A stretch of 64,000 nt of DNA from Streptomyces diastaticus subsp. diastaticus (GCF_011170125.1 NZ_BLLN01000003.1:1054001-1118000); one strand, 5' to 3'. Positions 25,411 to 34,780 are shown, counted from the first letter of the stretch. Program-made: numbers and translations. The notes: generated by a model from the sequence alone, not told the origin.

Positions 25411-26544
25411 TCAGGCGGGGGGCGCCGGCAGCCGGCCGGAGACCAGGCGGCGGACGGTGCCGGTGCCCGCCACCAGCCAGGCCGTCACCAGCAGCCCGTA
25501 CAGCCCGGCCGCCCCGAGCGCGAACGCGCCGAGGCCGGTCTGCCGGGCCAGCCCCGTCAGGCCGGTCACGCAGGTGCCCACGGGGAAGGTGAACCCCCAC
25601 CAGGTCAGCGAGAAGCCCATGCCGCGCCGTAGCGCGCGCACCACCAGCGCCCCGGCCAGCCCCAGCCACAGCGCCGCGAACCCCATCACCGGCACCCCGA
25701 ACAGCACCGCCAGCACCGTGAAACCCCGCGCGTACGGCTCGGGCACGACGCCCGGCGCCGCCTCGGCGAGCTGGTGGACGGCGGTGGTGGACTGCCCGAG
25801 CGGGCCGAGTACCAGGAAGAGGGTGGGTGTCAGCGCCGGCGCGGGCGGGCCGCCGGTCAGCAGGCGGCCCAGGATCAGCGGCAGCATCACCAGCGCCCCG
25901 AGCAGGCTCAGCCCGAAGAGGCCGTAACAGCCGTACAGCAGCGTGCGGCGGAGTTGGCCGGACGCCAGGTGCGGCACCAGCAGCGGCCCCAGCGCCGCCG
26001 AGACCATCGGGGCCACCACCGGCAGCAGCCAGACCGGGGAGGCCGTCGCCATCGCGGGCCGGTGCCGGACCACCATGAGGTACGGCACGGCGACCGCGGC
26101 CAGGACGCCAGTCACCGTCCCCGCCGTGAACAGCACCAGGTCGACGGCGACGGCCGCCCGCAGGCCGATCCAGTCGACACCCACCACCAGCGTCGCCCCG
26201 CCGACCGCCAGCAGCGCCATCGCCAGGCAGCCGTAGAACGGGGCCATCGCGGCGTCCATCAGGTGCGCGCGGGCCTGATCCCGGTGGCGCGCCCAGTGCA
26301 GCGTGCGGGCGGCGAGCAGCACCAGCAGCAGGAGTGCGGAGAGCGCCCACACCACCGTGAGCACCGTCCGCAGCCCCGGCGGCTGCCAGGGCAGCCCCGC
26401 CCCGGCGGTCGCCACGATGGCGGTACCCATCACCGAGGCGTACCAGTTCGGGCCCAGATGGCGCAGGGCGGGCAGGCGGCGCACCGGGGCGGGGCCGGAG
26501 GCGACGGCGGGCGGGACGGGGGAACGCGTGGTGAGGGCAACCAT
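25411..26544 (-). CDS. TDT-family (tellurite/C4-dicarboxylate/sulfite) transporter
   Basis: A 377-residue membrane protein with about ten hydrophobic helices. The start HLGPNWYASVMGTAIVATAG and later WWGFTFPVGTCVTG match the TDT family (TehA, Mae1, SSU1). These move anions such as malate, chloride or sulfite. The ATG at 26544 is chosen because GTGAGGGG stands just before it; an upstream ATG at 26565 would add seven residues. It is divergent from a LysR regulator whose start is 71 bp away, which suggests that LysR controls it. Substrate cannot be decided from the sequence. Confidence 0.85.
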   Translation of the reverse strand: MVALTTRSPVPPAVASGPAPVRRLPALRHLGPNWYASVMGTAIVATAGAGLPWQPPGLRTVLTVVWALSALLLLVLLAARTLHWARHRDQARAHLMDAAMAPFYGCLAMALLAVGGATLVVGVDWIGLRAAVAVDLVLFTAGTVTGVLAAVAVPYLMVVRHRPAMATASPVWLLPVVAPMVSAALGPLLVPHLASGQLRRTLLYGCYGLFGLSLLGALVMLPLILGRLLTGGPPAPALTPTLFLVLGPLGQSTTAVHQLAEAAPGVVPEPYARGFTVLAVLFGVPVMGFAALWLGLAGALVVRALRRGMGFSLTWWGFTFPVGTCVTGLTGLARQTGLGAFALGAAGLYGLLVTAWLVAGTGTVRRLVSGRLPAPPA

Positions 26545-26603
26545 CCCCTCACTCTGCCCTTCCACCGGCCGGGCCCACCAGCCTGCCGCCGGTCATGGGC
26601 TCA

Positions 26604-26609
26604 TAACCT
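26604..26609 (+). promoter_or_regulatory. -10 box for leaderless lysR mRNA
   Basis: TAACCT lies 6 nt before the ATG of the LysR gene, in the short intergenic region shared with the transporter gene. Confidence 0.45.
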
Positions 26610-26615
26610 GGCCCT

Positions 26616-27599
26616 ATGAGCACCGACGAGCCCGCCGTCCCGGAACCCGCCGTACCGGAGTCCGCCGATGCGGCCCCGGCCGTTGTGGCCCCGGCCGATC
26701 CGGGCCTGGCCCGCCGAATGCCTCCCTTGGGCTCGCTCCAGCTACTGCTGGCGGTGGCCCGCCTCGGCAGCCTGGGCCGGGCCGCCGAGGAACTCGGCAT
26801 CAGCCAGCCGGCCGCCAGCGGGCGAGTCCGGGTGATGGAGCGCGACCTGGGCCTCGCCCTGGTCGACCGTTCACCGCGTGGCTCCCGGCTCACCCCGGCC
26901 GGGGCCCTCGTCACCGACTGGGCGGGACGCGTGGTGGAGGCGTCGGCCGCCTTCGACGCCGGCGTCCAGGCGCTGCGCGACCGGCGGGACGCGAGGCTGC
27001 GGGTCGCCGCCAGTCTGACCATCGCCGAGTACCTGCTGCCCGGCTGGCTCATCGGGCTGCGCGCGCTGCGGCCGGCCACCGCCGTCTCGCTGCGCGCCGG
27101 GAACTCCGAGGCGGTCGCCGCGCTGCTGCTGGACGGCGAGGCCGACCTCGGGTTCGTGGAGGGGCCCGCGGTGCCCGCCGGGCTCGACGCCGTGACCGTC
27201 GCCCGGGACCGGCTGGTCGTCGTCACCGCCCCGGGCCACCCCTGGACGCGCCGGGCCGCCCCCTTGGACGCGGCCCAGCTCGCGGGCCGGCCGCTGATCC
27301 TCCGGGAGGAGGGCTCCGGGACGCGCCAGGTGCTGTCCCGGGCGGTCGGCGGACTGACGGCACCGCTGCTGGAGCTCTCCTCGACCACCGCTCTGAAGGC
27401 CGCCGTAGCCAGTGGCGCGGGCCCGGCCGTCCTCAGCGAGCTGGCGGTCGGCGACGAACTGGCCGCCGGGCGCCTGGTCAGGATCCCCGTCGAGGGCGTC
27501 CGGCTCACCCGCGACCTGCGCGCCGTCTGGCCCACCGGGCACCCTCCCGTCGGCCCCGCCCGGGATCTGCTGGGGCTGACGCGGGGCGGGCGGGGCTGA
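26616..27599 (+). CDS. LysR-family transcriptional regulator
   Basis: A 327-residue LysR regulator. After an Ala/Pro-rich N-terminal extension of about 25 residues comes the winged helix-turn-helix (LQLLLAVARLGSLGRAAEELGISQPAASGRVR), then the effector-binding domain (RLRVAASLTIAEYLLPGWLI; ADLGFVEGPAVPAGLDAV; LILREEGSGTRQVL). It resembles CysB/CbbR-like regulators of anion transport. It is divergent from the TDT transporter, the usual arrangement of a LysR activator and its target. Confidence 0.91.
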   Translation: MSTDEPAVPEPAVPESADAAPAVVAPADPGLARRMPPLGSLQLLLAVARLGSLGRAAEELGISQPAASGRVRVMERDLGLALVDRSPRGSRLTPAGALVTDWAGRVVEASAAFDAGVQALRDRRDARLRVAASLTIAEYLLPGWLIGLRALRPATAVSLRAGNSEAVAALLLDGEADLGFVEGPAVPAGLDAVTVARDRLVVVTAPGHPWTRRAAPLDAAQLAGRPLILREEGSGTRQVLSRAVGGLTAPLLELSSTTALKAAVASGAGPAVLSELAVGDELAAGRLVRIPVEGVRLTRDLRAVWPTGHPPVGPARDLLGLTRGGRG

Positions 27600-27606
27600 A
27601 GCCCGG

Positions 27607-28314
27607 TCAGCCGGACCACCGCCGGCCCCTCGTGGCGGCCGCCTCCACCAGGGCGCGCATCACCCGGGTGTCCTCGCCCATCTCCGGATGCCACTGGACC
27701 CCGAGCACCCAGGGCTCGCCGGCCGTCTCGATGGCCTCCACCGTGCCGTCGTCGGCCTGCGCCGAGACGGACAGGCCCCGGCCCAGCTCGTCCACGCACT
27801 GGTGGTGGTAGGCGGGGACCACCGACTCCTCCGGCACGGCCGCCGCGTACCGGCTGCCCGGGACCGGTTTGACCGGGTGGGAGCCGAATACCCCGGTGCC
27901 GCCCGTGTGCCCGTCGAGATGCTGGACGAGCGTGCCGCCGAGGGCGACGTTGAGCAGTTGCATGCCCCGGCAGATCCCGAGCAGCGGGGTGCCGAGCGAG
28001 AGCGCCGCGTCGATCAGCGCCAGCTCCCACGCGTCCCGGGCCGGAGCCGGGGGGCCGGTACGCGGGTCGCGCTCCGCACCGTAGCGGGCCGGCTCCACGT
28101 CGGGGCCGCCCGCGATCACGAGGCCGTCGACACGGGCCACCACGGCGCCGGCCCGCTCCGGCGCGTCGGGCGGCAGCATCGCGACGAGGCCGCCCGCCGC
28201 CCGGACCAGTGCGGCGTACCCGGCGGGCAGCAGCGCGGCCGGCATCGTCCACACCCCCCAGCCGGCCTCGTCCTCCAGGTAGGTGCTGACGCCGATCAGC
28301 GGTGGGACGTCCAT
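27607..28314 (-). CDS. Class I gamma-glutamyl amidohydrolase (PuuD-like)
   Basis: A 235-residue glutamine-amidotransferase-like hydrolase of peptidase family C26. The nucleophile elbow is LLGICRGMQLLNV and the His-Glu pair is GVQWHPEMGED. PuuD hydrolyses gamma-glutamyl-GABA. Here the nearby glutamine-synthetase-like gene suggests it splits the gamma-glutamyl conjugate at the end of a polyamine or ethanolamine route, releasing glutamate. It is on the same strand as the decayed permease and the GntR regulator, so these three probably formed an operon before the permease decayed. Confidence 0.9.
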   Translation of the reverse strand: MDVPPLIGVSTYLEDEAGWGVWTMPAALLPAGYAALVRAAGGLVAMLPPDAPERAGAVVARVDGLVIAGGPDVEPARYGAERDPRTGPPAPARDAWELALIDAALSLGTPLLGICRGMQLLNVALGGTLVQHLDGHTGGTGVFGSHPVKPVPGSRYAAAVPEESVVPAYHHQCVDELGRGLSVSAQADDGTVEAIETAGEPWVLGVQWHPEMGEDTRVMRALVEAAATRGRRWSG

Positions 28315-28385
28315 GGACCGTACTCCTCACGCGCGGGGGTGGTGCCGGACAACAGGCCGCCCGGACGGGCCGGACGGCCGGGGCC

Positions 28386-29075
28386 TCAGCCCCGGTCGAG
28401 TGCGGCCTCGGCGGCGGCCAGGGCCGCGAACTCCTCCTCGGGGGCCTTCGCCACCGGATGGTGGCGGCTGGGGAGGCCGAAGCAGGCTACCGCCACTCCG
28501 TGGACGACCAGCGCGATCACGTCGGCGGCCACGTCGACCAGGAAGGCCGCCACCAGCGCCGCGCAGGCCGGCGTCAGCGCCACCGAGGAGGTCACGACGC
28601 CGCCCGTGTGCGGTGGGGCCGGTGCGGTTCCGGCTCCCGGCGGCGCGGCACGACGGGGAGAGCGACAGCAGGGCGTAGCTGATGGCGTCGCCGAGGACGG
28701 CGACGTCGAGCATCCGCGCCCCGTCGCCGGTGGCGGCGTCGAGGCCGGAGCCGATGGCGTCCCGGAGCAGCCGCCCCGGACAGGGGGCTTGGCGGCGGCT
28801 GGTCAGGAGGGAGGAAAGCGGGGCAGGTCTCCGGGCCGGGAGCGGAGAGCGGGCGGGTGCCTGCACAGATCAACGAGAGGAACGAGGCGAGGAGTCCGGC
28901 CGGGCCCGCGTAGGTGACGGTCCGGACCAGGACGGTCGGCTCGCCGCCCGGCTGGAGCGCCCCCACCAGCGGGTCACCCGCGTCCTGGAGGGCCGCGGTG
29001 CCGCGCGAACCGGTCGAGGGGAAGAAGGTGAGCGGCACCAGCACCGCCAGGGCCGCCGTCGAGTACCGGGTTCGC
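28386..29075 (-). pseudogene. Decayed APC-family (ethanolamine/amino acid) permease
   Basis: Read on the minus strand, the C-terminal half of an APC-family permease appears in pieces across all three frames. Frame A gives AALQDAGDPLVGAL and GPAGLLASFLSLI (about 29020–28860). Frame B gives GDGARMLDVAVLGDAISYAL (about 28745–28680). Frame A returns with PRRREPEPHRPHRT, and frame C ends with TSSVALTPACAALVAAFLVD and RHHPVAKAPEEEFAALAAAE before the stop at 28386. At least three frameshifts occurred and the N-terminal half is missing. The pieces resemble ethanolamine permeases, which fits the gamma-glutamylethanolamide cluster. No protein can be made. No other gene is seen in 28315–29221. Confidence 0.85.
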
Positions 29076-29221
29076 GGGTCATGCGCGACTCCCACGGACC
29101 CGGTGGAGGCGCAAAGGAGTGAGGCCATACCTTTGCGTCGCCCGTGCCCGGGGAGCAAGACCCGTGGCCGCACGGGGTCCGGTCCTCGGGCGAGACCCCC
29201 GCGGGCCGGGGTCGGGACCGT

Positions 29222-29983
29222 TCAGGTCAGGAAGCCCCGCAGCAGGGCCGCCGTGCCCGCGCAGTGTTCGCGCATGATCTCCCGGGCCGCGTCCGGCCGG
29301 CCGTCGAGCACCGCCTCCACCACCGCCGCGTGCTGCCGCTGGGAGTGCTCCAGGTTCCGCACCAGGAGGGGGATGCCGTCGAGGAGGCCGTTGACCTCGG
29401 CGCGGACCGCCGCGTACCGGGCCGTCAGGGAGGGGGAGCCGGCGAGTTCGGTGAGGGTGAGGTGGAACAGGGTGTCCTGGCGCCGGTAGTCGTCGAACGG
29501 GGTGTCACCGGTGCGCTCCAGGGCCTCCCGCAGCCGCCGCGCGCCCCCGGCGTCGAGCCCGTGCGCCGCGCACAGCTCGGCCGCGCCCACCTCCAGAACC
29601 TCCCGGAACCGCAGCGTGTCCTCCAGCTCGGCCACCTCCGTGCGTCCGCGCACCGGACCCTCCCCGGCGCCGGGCGCGCGGACGAACGTACCGCCGTACC
29701 TGCCCCGCCGCGGCTCCACGAGCCCCTGGTCCTGGAGGGCCTTCAGGACCTCGCGCAGCGTCCCCCGGCTCACCGCGAGCCGCTCGGCGAGATTCCGCTC
29801 CGAGGGCAGCCGCCCGCCCGCCGGCACCAGACCGAGCCGGATCACCTGGAGGAGCTGCTCCAGCGCCTCCTCGAAGCCGTTGCCCGCCCGCACCGGGCGC
29901 AGGACGGCGGCGAGGCGGTCGTCGCGCGCCCCCGGCGCGCGCTCCCCGTCGGCGCCTCGCGGCGACGCGCTGGCGTCCGTCAT
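29222..29983 (-). CDS. GntR/FadR-type transcriptional regulator
   Basis: A 253-residue regulator. The winged HTH is at about residues 32–98 (PSERNLAERLAVSRGTLREVLKAL, then QGLVEPRRGRYGGTFV), and the C-terminal FCD helical domain contains ELEDTLRFREVLEVGAAELC and DTLFHLTLTELAGSPSL, whose Asp/His residues bind metal or ligand. It is divergent from glnA4 with 74 bp between starts, so it is the likely local regulator of both operons. The ATG at 29983 gives the better start; an ATG seven codons earlier is possible. Confidence 0.92.
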   Translation of the reverse strand: MTDASASPRGADGERAPGARDDRLAAVLRPVRAGNGFEEALEQLLQVIRLGLVPAGGRLPSERNLAERLAVSRGTLREVLKALQDQGLVEPRRGRYGGTFVRAPGAGEGPVRGRTEVAELEDTLRFREVLEVGAAELCAAHGLDAGGARRLREALERTGDTPFDDYRRQDTLFHLTLTELAGSPSLTARYAAVRAEVNGLLDGIPLLVRNLEHSQRQHAAVVEAVLDGRPDAAREIMREHCAGTAALLRGFLT

Positions 29984-30057
29984 CCGGCGGTATCCCCTTC
30001 CCAATCAATGGTCGCTCCCCATACCTTATGGCCCTCGGTGGCGAAGGAGGAATTCCC

Positions 30058-31422
30058 GTGGTACACCGCACACCCCCGCTCTCCGTCGAGGAGCTGCGCG
30101 GCCTGGTCGGCGCCGGAGAGATCGACACGGTGGTCCTGGCCTTCCCCGACATGCAGGGACGCCTCCAGGGCAAGCGGTTCGCCGCCCCCTTCTTCCTCGA
30201 CGAGGTCCTCCAGCACGGCACCGAGGGGTGCAACTACCTCCTCGCGGTCGACGTCGAGATGAACACCGTCGACGGCTACGCGATGGCCTCCTGGGACCGG
30301 GGCTACGGCGACTTCGCCCTGCACGCCGACCCGGCCACCCTGCGCCGCGTCCCCTGGAACGACGGCACCGCGCTGCTCATGGCCGACCTCGCCTGGACCG
30401 ACGGCTCACCCGTGCTCGCCGCCCCGCGGCAGATCCTGCGCCGCCAGCTCGACCGGCTCGCCGAACGCGGACTCACCGCCCAGGTCGGCACCGAGCTGGA
30501 GTTCATCGTCTTCCAGGACAGCTACGAGAGCGCCTGGGACCGCAGCTACCAGGACCTCACCCCCGCCAACCGCTACAACATCGACTACTCCGTCCTCGGC
30601 ACCGGCCGAGTCGAGCCGCTGCTGCGCCGCATCCGCAACGAGATGGCCGTCGCCGGCCTCACCGTCGAGTCGGCCAAGGGCGAGTGCAATCCCGGCCAGC
30701 ACGAGATCGTCTTCCGCTACGACGACGCACTCACCACCTGCGACCAGCACGCCGTCTACAAGACCGGCGCCAAGGAGATCGCCTCCCAGGAAGGCGTCTC
30801 CCTCACCTTCATGGCCAAGTACGACGCCCGCGAGGGCAACTCCTGCCACATCCACCTCTCCCTCACCGACCAGGACGGCACCCCCGTCCCACCCGGCGAC
30901 GGCCCCGACGGCATGTCCGGGCCGATGCGCCACTTCCTCGCCGGACAGCTCGCCGCCCTCGGCGACTTCACCCTCCTCTACGCCCCCAACATCAACTCCT
31001 ACAAGCGGTTCCGGCCCGGTTCCTTCGCCCCCACCGCCGTCGCCTGGGGCCACGACAACCGCACCTGCGCGCTGCGCGTCGTCGGCCACGGCCCCGCCAC
31101 CCGCTTCGAGAACCGCCTGCCCGGCGGCGACGTCAACCCCTACCTCGCCGTCGCCGGCATGGTCGCCGCCGGGCTGCACGGCCTCGATCACCGCCTCGAA
31201 CTCCCCGACGCGTGCACCGGCAACGCCTACACCGCCGGCCACGACAGCGTCCCCACCACCCTGCGCGAGGCCGCCGACCGCTGGGAGCACAGCCCGATCG
31301 CCCGCGCCGCCTTCGGCGACGAGGTGGTCGCGCACTACCTGAACATGGCCCGCGTCGAACTGGACGCCTTCGACGCCGCCGTCACCGACTGGGAGCTGCG
31401 CCGCTCCTTCGAACGCATGTGA
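30058..31422 (+). CDS. glnA4: GlnA4-like gamma-glutamylamide synthetase
   Basis: A 454-residue glutamine-synthetase-fold enzyme. Visible GS motifs: ELRGLVGAGEIDTVVLAFPD (N-terminal beta-grasp), GTELEFIVF, NPGQHEIVFRYDDAL (metal and ATP), GNSCHIHLSL, and RTCALRVVGHG with ENRLPGGDVNPYLAVAG. It is not a main GlnA: the S. coelicolor relative GlnA4 makes gamma-glutamylethanolamide, and the following dehydrogenases and the PuuD-like hydrolase fit that pathway. Start GTG 30058 has GAAGGAGG 7 nt before it. Eight bp separate it from the aldehyde dehydrogenase. Amine specificity is inferred from family and context. Confidence 0.88.
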   Translation: MVHRTPPLSVEELRGLVGAGEIDTVVLAFPDMQGRLQGKRFAAPFFLDEVLQHGTEGCNYLLAVDVEMNTVDGYAMASWDRGYGDFALHADPATLRRVPWNDGTALLMADLAWTDGSPVLAAPRQILRRQLDRLAERGLTAQVGTELEFIVFQDSYESAWDRSYQDLTPANRYNIDYSVLGTGRVEPLLRRIRNEMAVAGLTVESAKGECNPGQHEIVFRYDDALTTCDQHAVYKTGAKEIASQEGVSLTFMAKYDAREGNSCHIHLSLTDQDGTPVPPGDGPDGMSGPMRHFLAGQLAALGDFTLLYAPNINSYKRFRPGSFAPTAVAWGHDNRTCALRVVGHGPATRFENRLPGGDVNPYLAVAGMVAAGLHGLDHRLELPDACTGNAYTAGHDSVPTTLREAADRWEHSPIARAAFGDEVVAHYLNMARVELDAFDAAVTDWELRRSFERM

Positions 31423-31430
31423 GGCACCGC

Positions 31431-32828
31431 ATGTCCGACCCCGCCCCCGCCCACGGCCCGGCGGAACTCCCCGTCCTGAACCCGGCCACCGGGGAACTCC
31501 TCACCACCGTCCCCGCCGCCACCCCCGGCGACATCGACGCCGCCGTCCGCCGCGCCACGGCCGCCCAGCGCGGCTGGGCCGCCCTCGCGCCCGCCGACCG
31601 CGCCCGGCTGCTGCGCCGGTTCGCCGCCGCCGTCGACAGCCACGCCGAGGAACTCGCCCTCCTGGAGGTGCGCGAGGCCGGGCACCCGGTCGGCAACGCC
31701 CGGTGGGAGGCGTCCAACGTCCGCGACCTCCTCGACTACGCGGCCGGGGGCGTCGAACGCCTCACCGGACGCCAGATCCCCGTCGCGGGCGGCGTCGACG
31801 TCACCTTCCTCGAACCGCTCGGCGTGGTCGGCGTCATCGCCCCCTGGAACTTCCCCATGCCGGTCGCGGCCTGGGGCACCGCCCCGGCGCTCGCCGCGGG
31901 CAACGCCGTGATCCTCAAACCGGCCGAGACGACTCCGCTGACCGCGCTGCGGCTCGCCGAGATCGCCCTCGACGCCGGGCTGCCCGAGCATCTCTTCCAG
32001 GTGCTGCCCGGCACCGGACCGGTCGCCGGGGAGGCGCTGGTCGACCACCCCGGCGTCGCCAAGATCGTCTTCACCGGCTCCACCCGCACCGGGAAACGCC
32101 TCATGGCCCGCTGCGCCGACCAGGTCAAACGACTCACCCTCGAACTCGGCGGTAAGAGCCCCAACATCGTCTTCGCCGACGCCGACCTCGAACAGGCCGC
32201 CGCGCGCACCCCGATGTCCTTCCTCGACAACTCCGGCCAGGACTGCTGCGCCCGCACCCGCATCCTCGTCCAGGAGAGCGTCCTCGACCGCTTCCTCGAC
32301 CTGCTCGCCCCCGCGCTGGCCGCCGTCACCGTCGGCGACCCGGCCGACGAGGCCACCGACATGGGCCCGCTCATCTCCCGGACCCAGCTGGACCGGGTCC
32401 GCGGCCACGTGCCGGACGGCGCCCCCGGCCTGCGCGGCACCGCCCCCGACGGGCCCGGCTTCTGGTTCCCGCCGACCGTGCTGACCCAGGCCGGCGAGCG
32501 CGACGCGGTCGCCGTCGAGGAGGTTTTCGGGCCCGTCGCGGTCGTCCTGCCCTTCCGCGACGAGGAGGACGCCGTCCGCCTCGCCAACGACACGCGGTAC
32601 GGGCTCGCCGCCTCCCTGTGGACCCGCGACGTCGGCCGAGCCCTGCGCGTCTCCCGCGCCGTGCGGGCCGGCAACCTCTCCGTCAACTCGCACTCCGCCG
32701 TCCGGCACGCCACCCCCTTCGGCGGCTACGGCCACTCCGGACTCGGCCGCGAACTCGGCCCCGACGCCCTCACCGCCTTCACCGAGACCAAGAACGTCTT
32801 CCTCAGCACGGAAGGTCCCGCCCAGTGA
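31431..32828 (+). CDS. NAD(P)-dependent aldehyde dehydrogenase
   Basis: A 465-residue ALDH. The cofactor site shows APWNFPMPVAAWGTAPALAAGN and FTGSTRTGKRLM, the general base Glu is in LTLELGGKSPN, and the nucleophile is Cys272 in GQDCCARTR. Later NLSVNSHSAVRHATPFGG and GYGHSGLGRE match. It probably oxidises the aldehyde formed from a gamma-glutamylated amine or amino alcohol to the acid. It follows glnA4 by 8 bp and overlaps the SDR gene by 4 bp (GTGA), so the three are translated together. Confidence 0.93.
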   Translation: MSDPAPAHGPAELPVLNPATGELLTTVPAATPGDIDAAVRRATAAQRGWAALAPADRARLLRRFAAAVDSHAEELALLEVREAGHPVGNARWEASNVRDLLDYAAGGVERLTGRQIPVAGGVDVTFLEPLGVVGVIAPWNFPMPVAAWGTAPALAAGNAVILKPAETTPLTALRLAEIALDAGLPEHLFQVLPGTGPVAGEALVDHPGVAKIVFTGSTRTGKRLMARCADQVKRLTLELGGKSPNIVFADADLEQAAARTPMSFLDNSGQDCCARTRILVQESVLDRFLDLLAPALAAVTVGDPADEATDMGPLISRTQLDRVRGHVPDGAPGLRGTAPDGPGFWFPPTVLTQAGERDAVAVEEVFGPVAVVLPFRDEEDAVRLANDTRYGLAASLWTRDVGRALRVSRAVRAGNLSVNSHSAVRHATPFGGYGHSGLGRELGPDALTAFTETKNVFLSTEGPAQ

Positions 32829-33637
32829 CCCAGCCCAGCCCCCCGCGCCCCGACGCCGCCGAGCAGCCCCTCTGCCGCCGCCTGGTCGGCCGTACCGCCG
32901 TCGTCACCGGAGCGGGCAGCGGCATCGGCCTCGCCACCGCCCGCCGGTTCGCCGCCGAGGGCGCCCACGTGGTCTGCGGCGACATCGACGAGGCCGCCGG
33001 ACAGGCCGCCGCCGAAGCCACCGGGGGCCTCTTCGTCCGCGTCGACGTCACCGACCCCGACCAGGTCGACGCCCTCTTCCGGGCCGCCCACGCCACGTAC
33101 GGATCGGTCGACGTCGCCTTCAACAACGCCGGGATCTCCCCGCCCGAGGACGCCTCCATCCTGGAGACCGGCCTGGAGGCGTGGAGGCGGGTCCAGGAGG
33201 TCAATCTCACCTCCGTCTACCTCTGCTGCAAGGCCGCGCTGCCGTACATGAGGCGCCAGCGCCGGGGGTCGATCATCAACACCGCCTCCTTCGTCGCCGT
33301 CATGGGCGCCGCCACCTCGCAGATCTCCTACACCGCGTCCAAGGGCGGCGTCCTCGCCATGTCCCGCGAACTCGGCGTGCAGTTCGCCCGCGAGGGCGTC
33401 CGCGTCAACGCCCTGTGCCCCGGCCCGGTCAACACTCCGCTCCTGCGGGAGCTGTTCGCCGAGGACCCTGAGCGCGCCGCCCGCCGACTCGTCCACATCC
33501 CCGCCGGGCGGTTCGCCGAGGCCGACGAGATCGCCGCCGCCGTCGCCTTCCTCGCCAGCGACGACGCCTCCTTCGTCAACGCCACCGACTTCCTCGTCGA
33601 CGGCGGTATCGCCGGGGCCTACGTGACACCGCTGTAG
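32825..33637 (+). CDS. Short-chain dehydrogenase/reductase
   Basis: A 270-residue classical SDR. The cofactor motif is VVTGAGSGIGLATARRF, NNAG is at AFNNAGISPPED, and the active site is Ser in NTASFVAVMG with Tyr-x3-Lys in YTASKGG. The Asp in VVCGDIDEAAG suggests NAD preference. In context it may oxidise the alcohol group of gamma-glutamylethanolamide to an aldehyde for the upstream ALDH. The GTG start overlaps the ALDH stop. Substrate is inferred only. Confidence 0.92.
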   Translation: MTQPSPPRPDAAEQPLCRRLVGRTAVVTGAGSGIGLATARRFAAEGAHVVCGDIDEAAGQAAAEATGGLFVRVDVTDPDQVDALFRAAHATYGSVDVAFNNAGISPPEDASILETGLEAWRRVQEVNLTSVYLCCKAALPYMRRQRRGSIINTASFVAVMGAATSQISYTASKGGVLAMSRELGVQFAREGVRVNALCPGPVNTPLLRELFAEDPERAARRLVHIPAGRFAEADEIAAAVAFLASDDASFVNATDFLVDGGIAGAYVTPL

Positions 33638-33687
33638 CCCCCCACCCTCCTCGGGCGGGCACGTGCCCGGGCCCGCCGGAGAAGCTC

Positions 33688-33693
33688 TAGGGT
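33688..33693 (+). promoter_or_regulatory. -10 box for leaderless DUF2510 mRNA
   Basis: TAGGGT lies 7 nt before ATG 33701. It decides the start: GTG 33692 would fall inside the box. Confidence 0.5.
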
Positions 33694-33700
33694 GTCGGGC

Positions 33701-34747
33701 ATGAACACGCCGACGCCCCCACCCGGCTGGTACGTGGACCCGGCCGCGCCGCCGCCCGCCGTCGAACGCTGGTGGGACGGCACCGGTTGGACCGCACACA
33801 CCCGGCCACCGGCCGCGGAGGACGCCCCTGGCCCGGCCGCCCCGCCGCCCGGCGCGCCCTCCGTGGCGGGAGCGGGCGGCGGTTTCGGCCCGCCGCCCGG
33901 CGCCCCCGCCCCGCGAGGAGCCTTCGGCCCCGGCGGCTTCCGGCCGCCCGCCCCGGCCCCCGGCCCCGCCCCCCGGCGCGGCACGACCGCCGTGCTGGTG
34001 GCCGCCGCCGTGGTGGTGGCCGCCTGTGCCGTCGGCGGTGTCGTCCTGCTGGGCGGCGGCACACCGGACGACGCGAGGCCCCCGGCCAGCCCCTCCACCT
34101 CCGCCTCCGAGGCGGCGGTGACCGCCACGCCCACCCCGGAGGAGGAGCAGACCCGGGACCCCGACCCCCGGGTGCTCACCGACGATCTCAACGGCATCAC
34201 CCTGCCGGTGCCCGAGGGCTGGGTGAAGTCCGACCGCCTCACCGTCGGCGACGTGGCGATGGTGACCGACCCGTCCTACGACTGCCCCGGCGGCTCCGGC
34301 TCCGGTTTCTGCTTCCACGGCCGCATCATCTCGGCCACCGTCACCGGCAGCGACGAGACCGACCCCAGAGCCGTCGCCGAGGCCGACATCGCCGACGCCG
34401 TCGACGACCTGTACGACCGCGACGTCCTCGACCGCCGCCCCTACGAGGGCGTCACCGCCGAACGGAAGGCCGCCGCCGGGCAGGTCGCGGTGGCGGGCCG
34501 CGCCGGGTACTACGTGCGGTGGCGGGTCACCACCGGAGCCGGGGAGGGCGGCTGGGTGCAGTCGCTGGCCTTCCGCTCCTCGGCCGGCAGCGAGGCGATG
34601 GTCGTCGTCCGCTTCGCCTTCGACGCCGGCTCCGAGGGACCGCCACTCAGCCTGATGGACACCGTCGTCAAGGGGATCGAGCCGCTCGGCGGCTCCGGCG
34701 GCTCCGGCGGCGTCGGGGAAGGGCTCACCCCCGCGCCGGGCGGCTGA
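33701..34747 (+). CDS. DUF2510 single-pass membrane protein
   Basis: A 348-residue protein. The N-terminal DUF2510 motif is PPPGWYVDPAAPPPAVERWWDG and GTGWTAHTRP. A 60-residue Pro/Gly/Ala-rich linker follows, then one membrane helix near residues 98–122 (TAVLVAAAVVVAACAVGGVVLL), and an extracellular domain of about 200 residues with two Cys (PSYDCPGGSGSGFCFHG) that may form a disulfide. The function is unknown; DUF2510 is common in actinobacterial membrane proteins and may bind partners in the cytoplasm. Confidence 0.82.
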   Translation: MNTPTPPPGWYVDPAAPPPAVERWWDGTGWTAHTRPPAAEDAPGPAAPPPGAPSVAGAGGGFGPPPGAPAPRGAFGPGGFRPPAPAPGPAPRRGTTAVLVAAAVVVAACAVGGVVLLGGGTPDDARPPASPSTSASEAAVTATPTPEEEQTRDPDPRVLTDDLNGITLPVPEGWVKSDRLTVGDVAMVTDPSYDCPGGSGSGFCFHGRIISATVTGSDETDPRAVAEADIADAVDDLYDRDVLDRRPYEGVTAERKAAAGQVAVAGRAGYYVRWRVTTGAGEGGWVQSLAFRSSAGSEAMVVVRFAFDAGSEGPPLSLMDTVVKGIEPLGGSGGSGGVGEGLTPAPGG

Positions 34748-34780
34748 CCGCGTTCCGCCGCCCGGCGGCTTCCGCCCGGG

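Noticed and set aside
30001..30057. GGTAT/ATACC inverted repeat as GntR operator between the GntR regulator and glnA4
   Set aside because: Arms are only 5 bp and widely separated; too weak to call although regulation here is likely.
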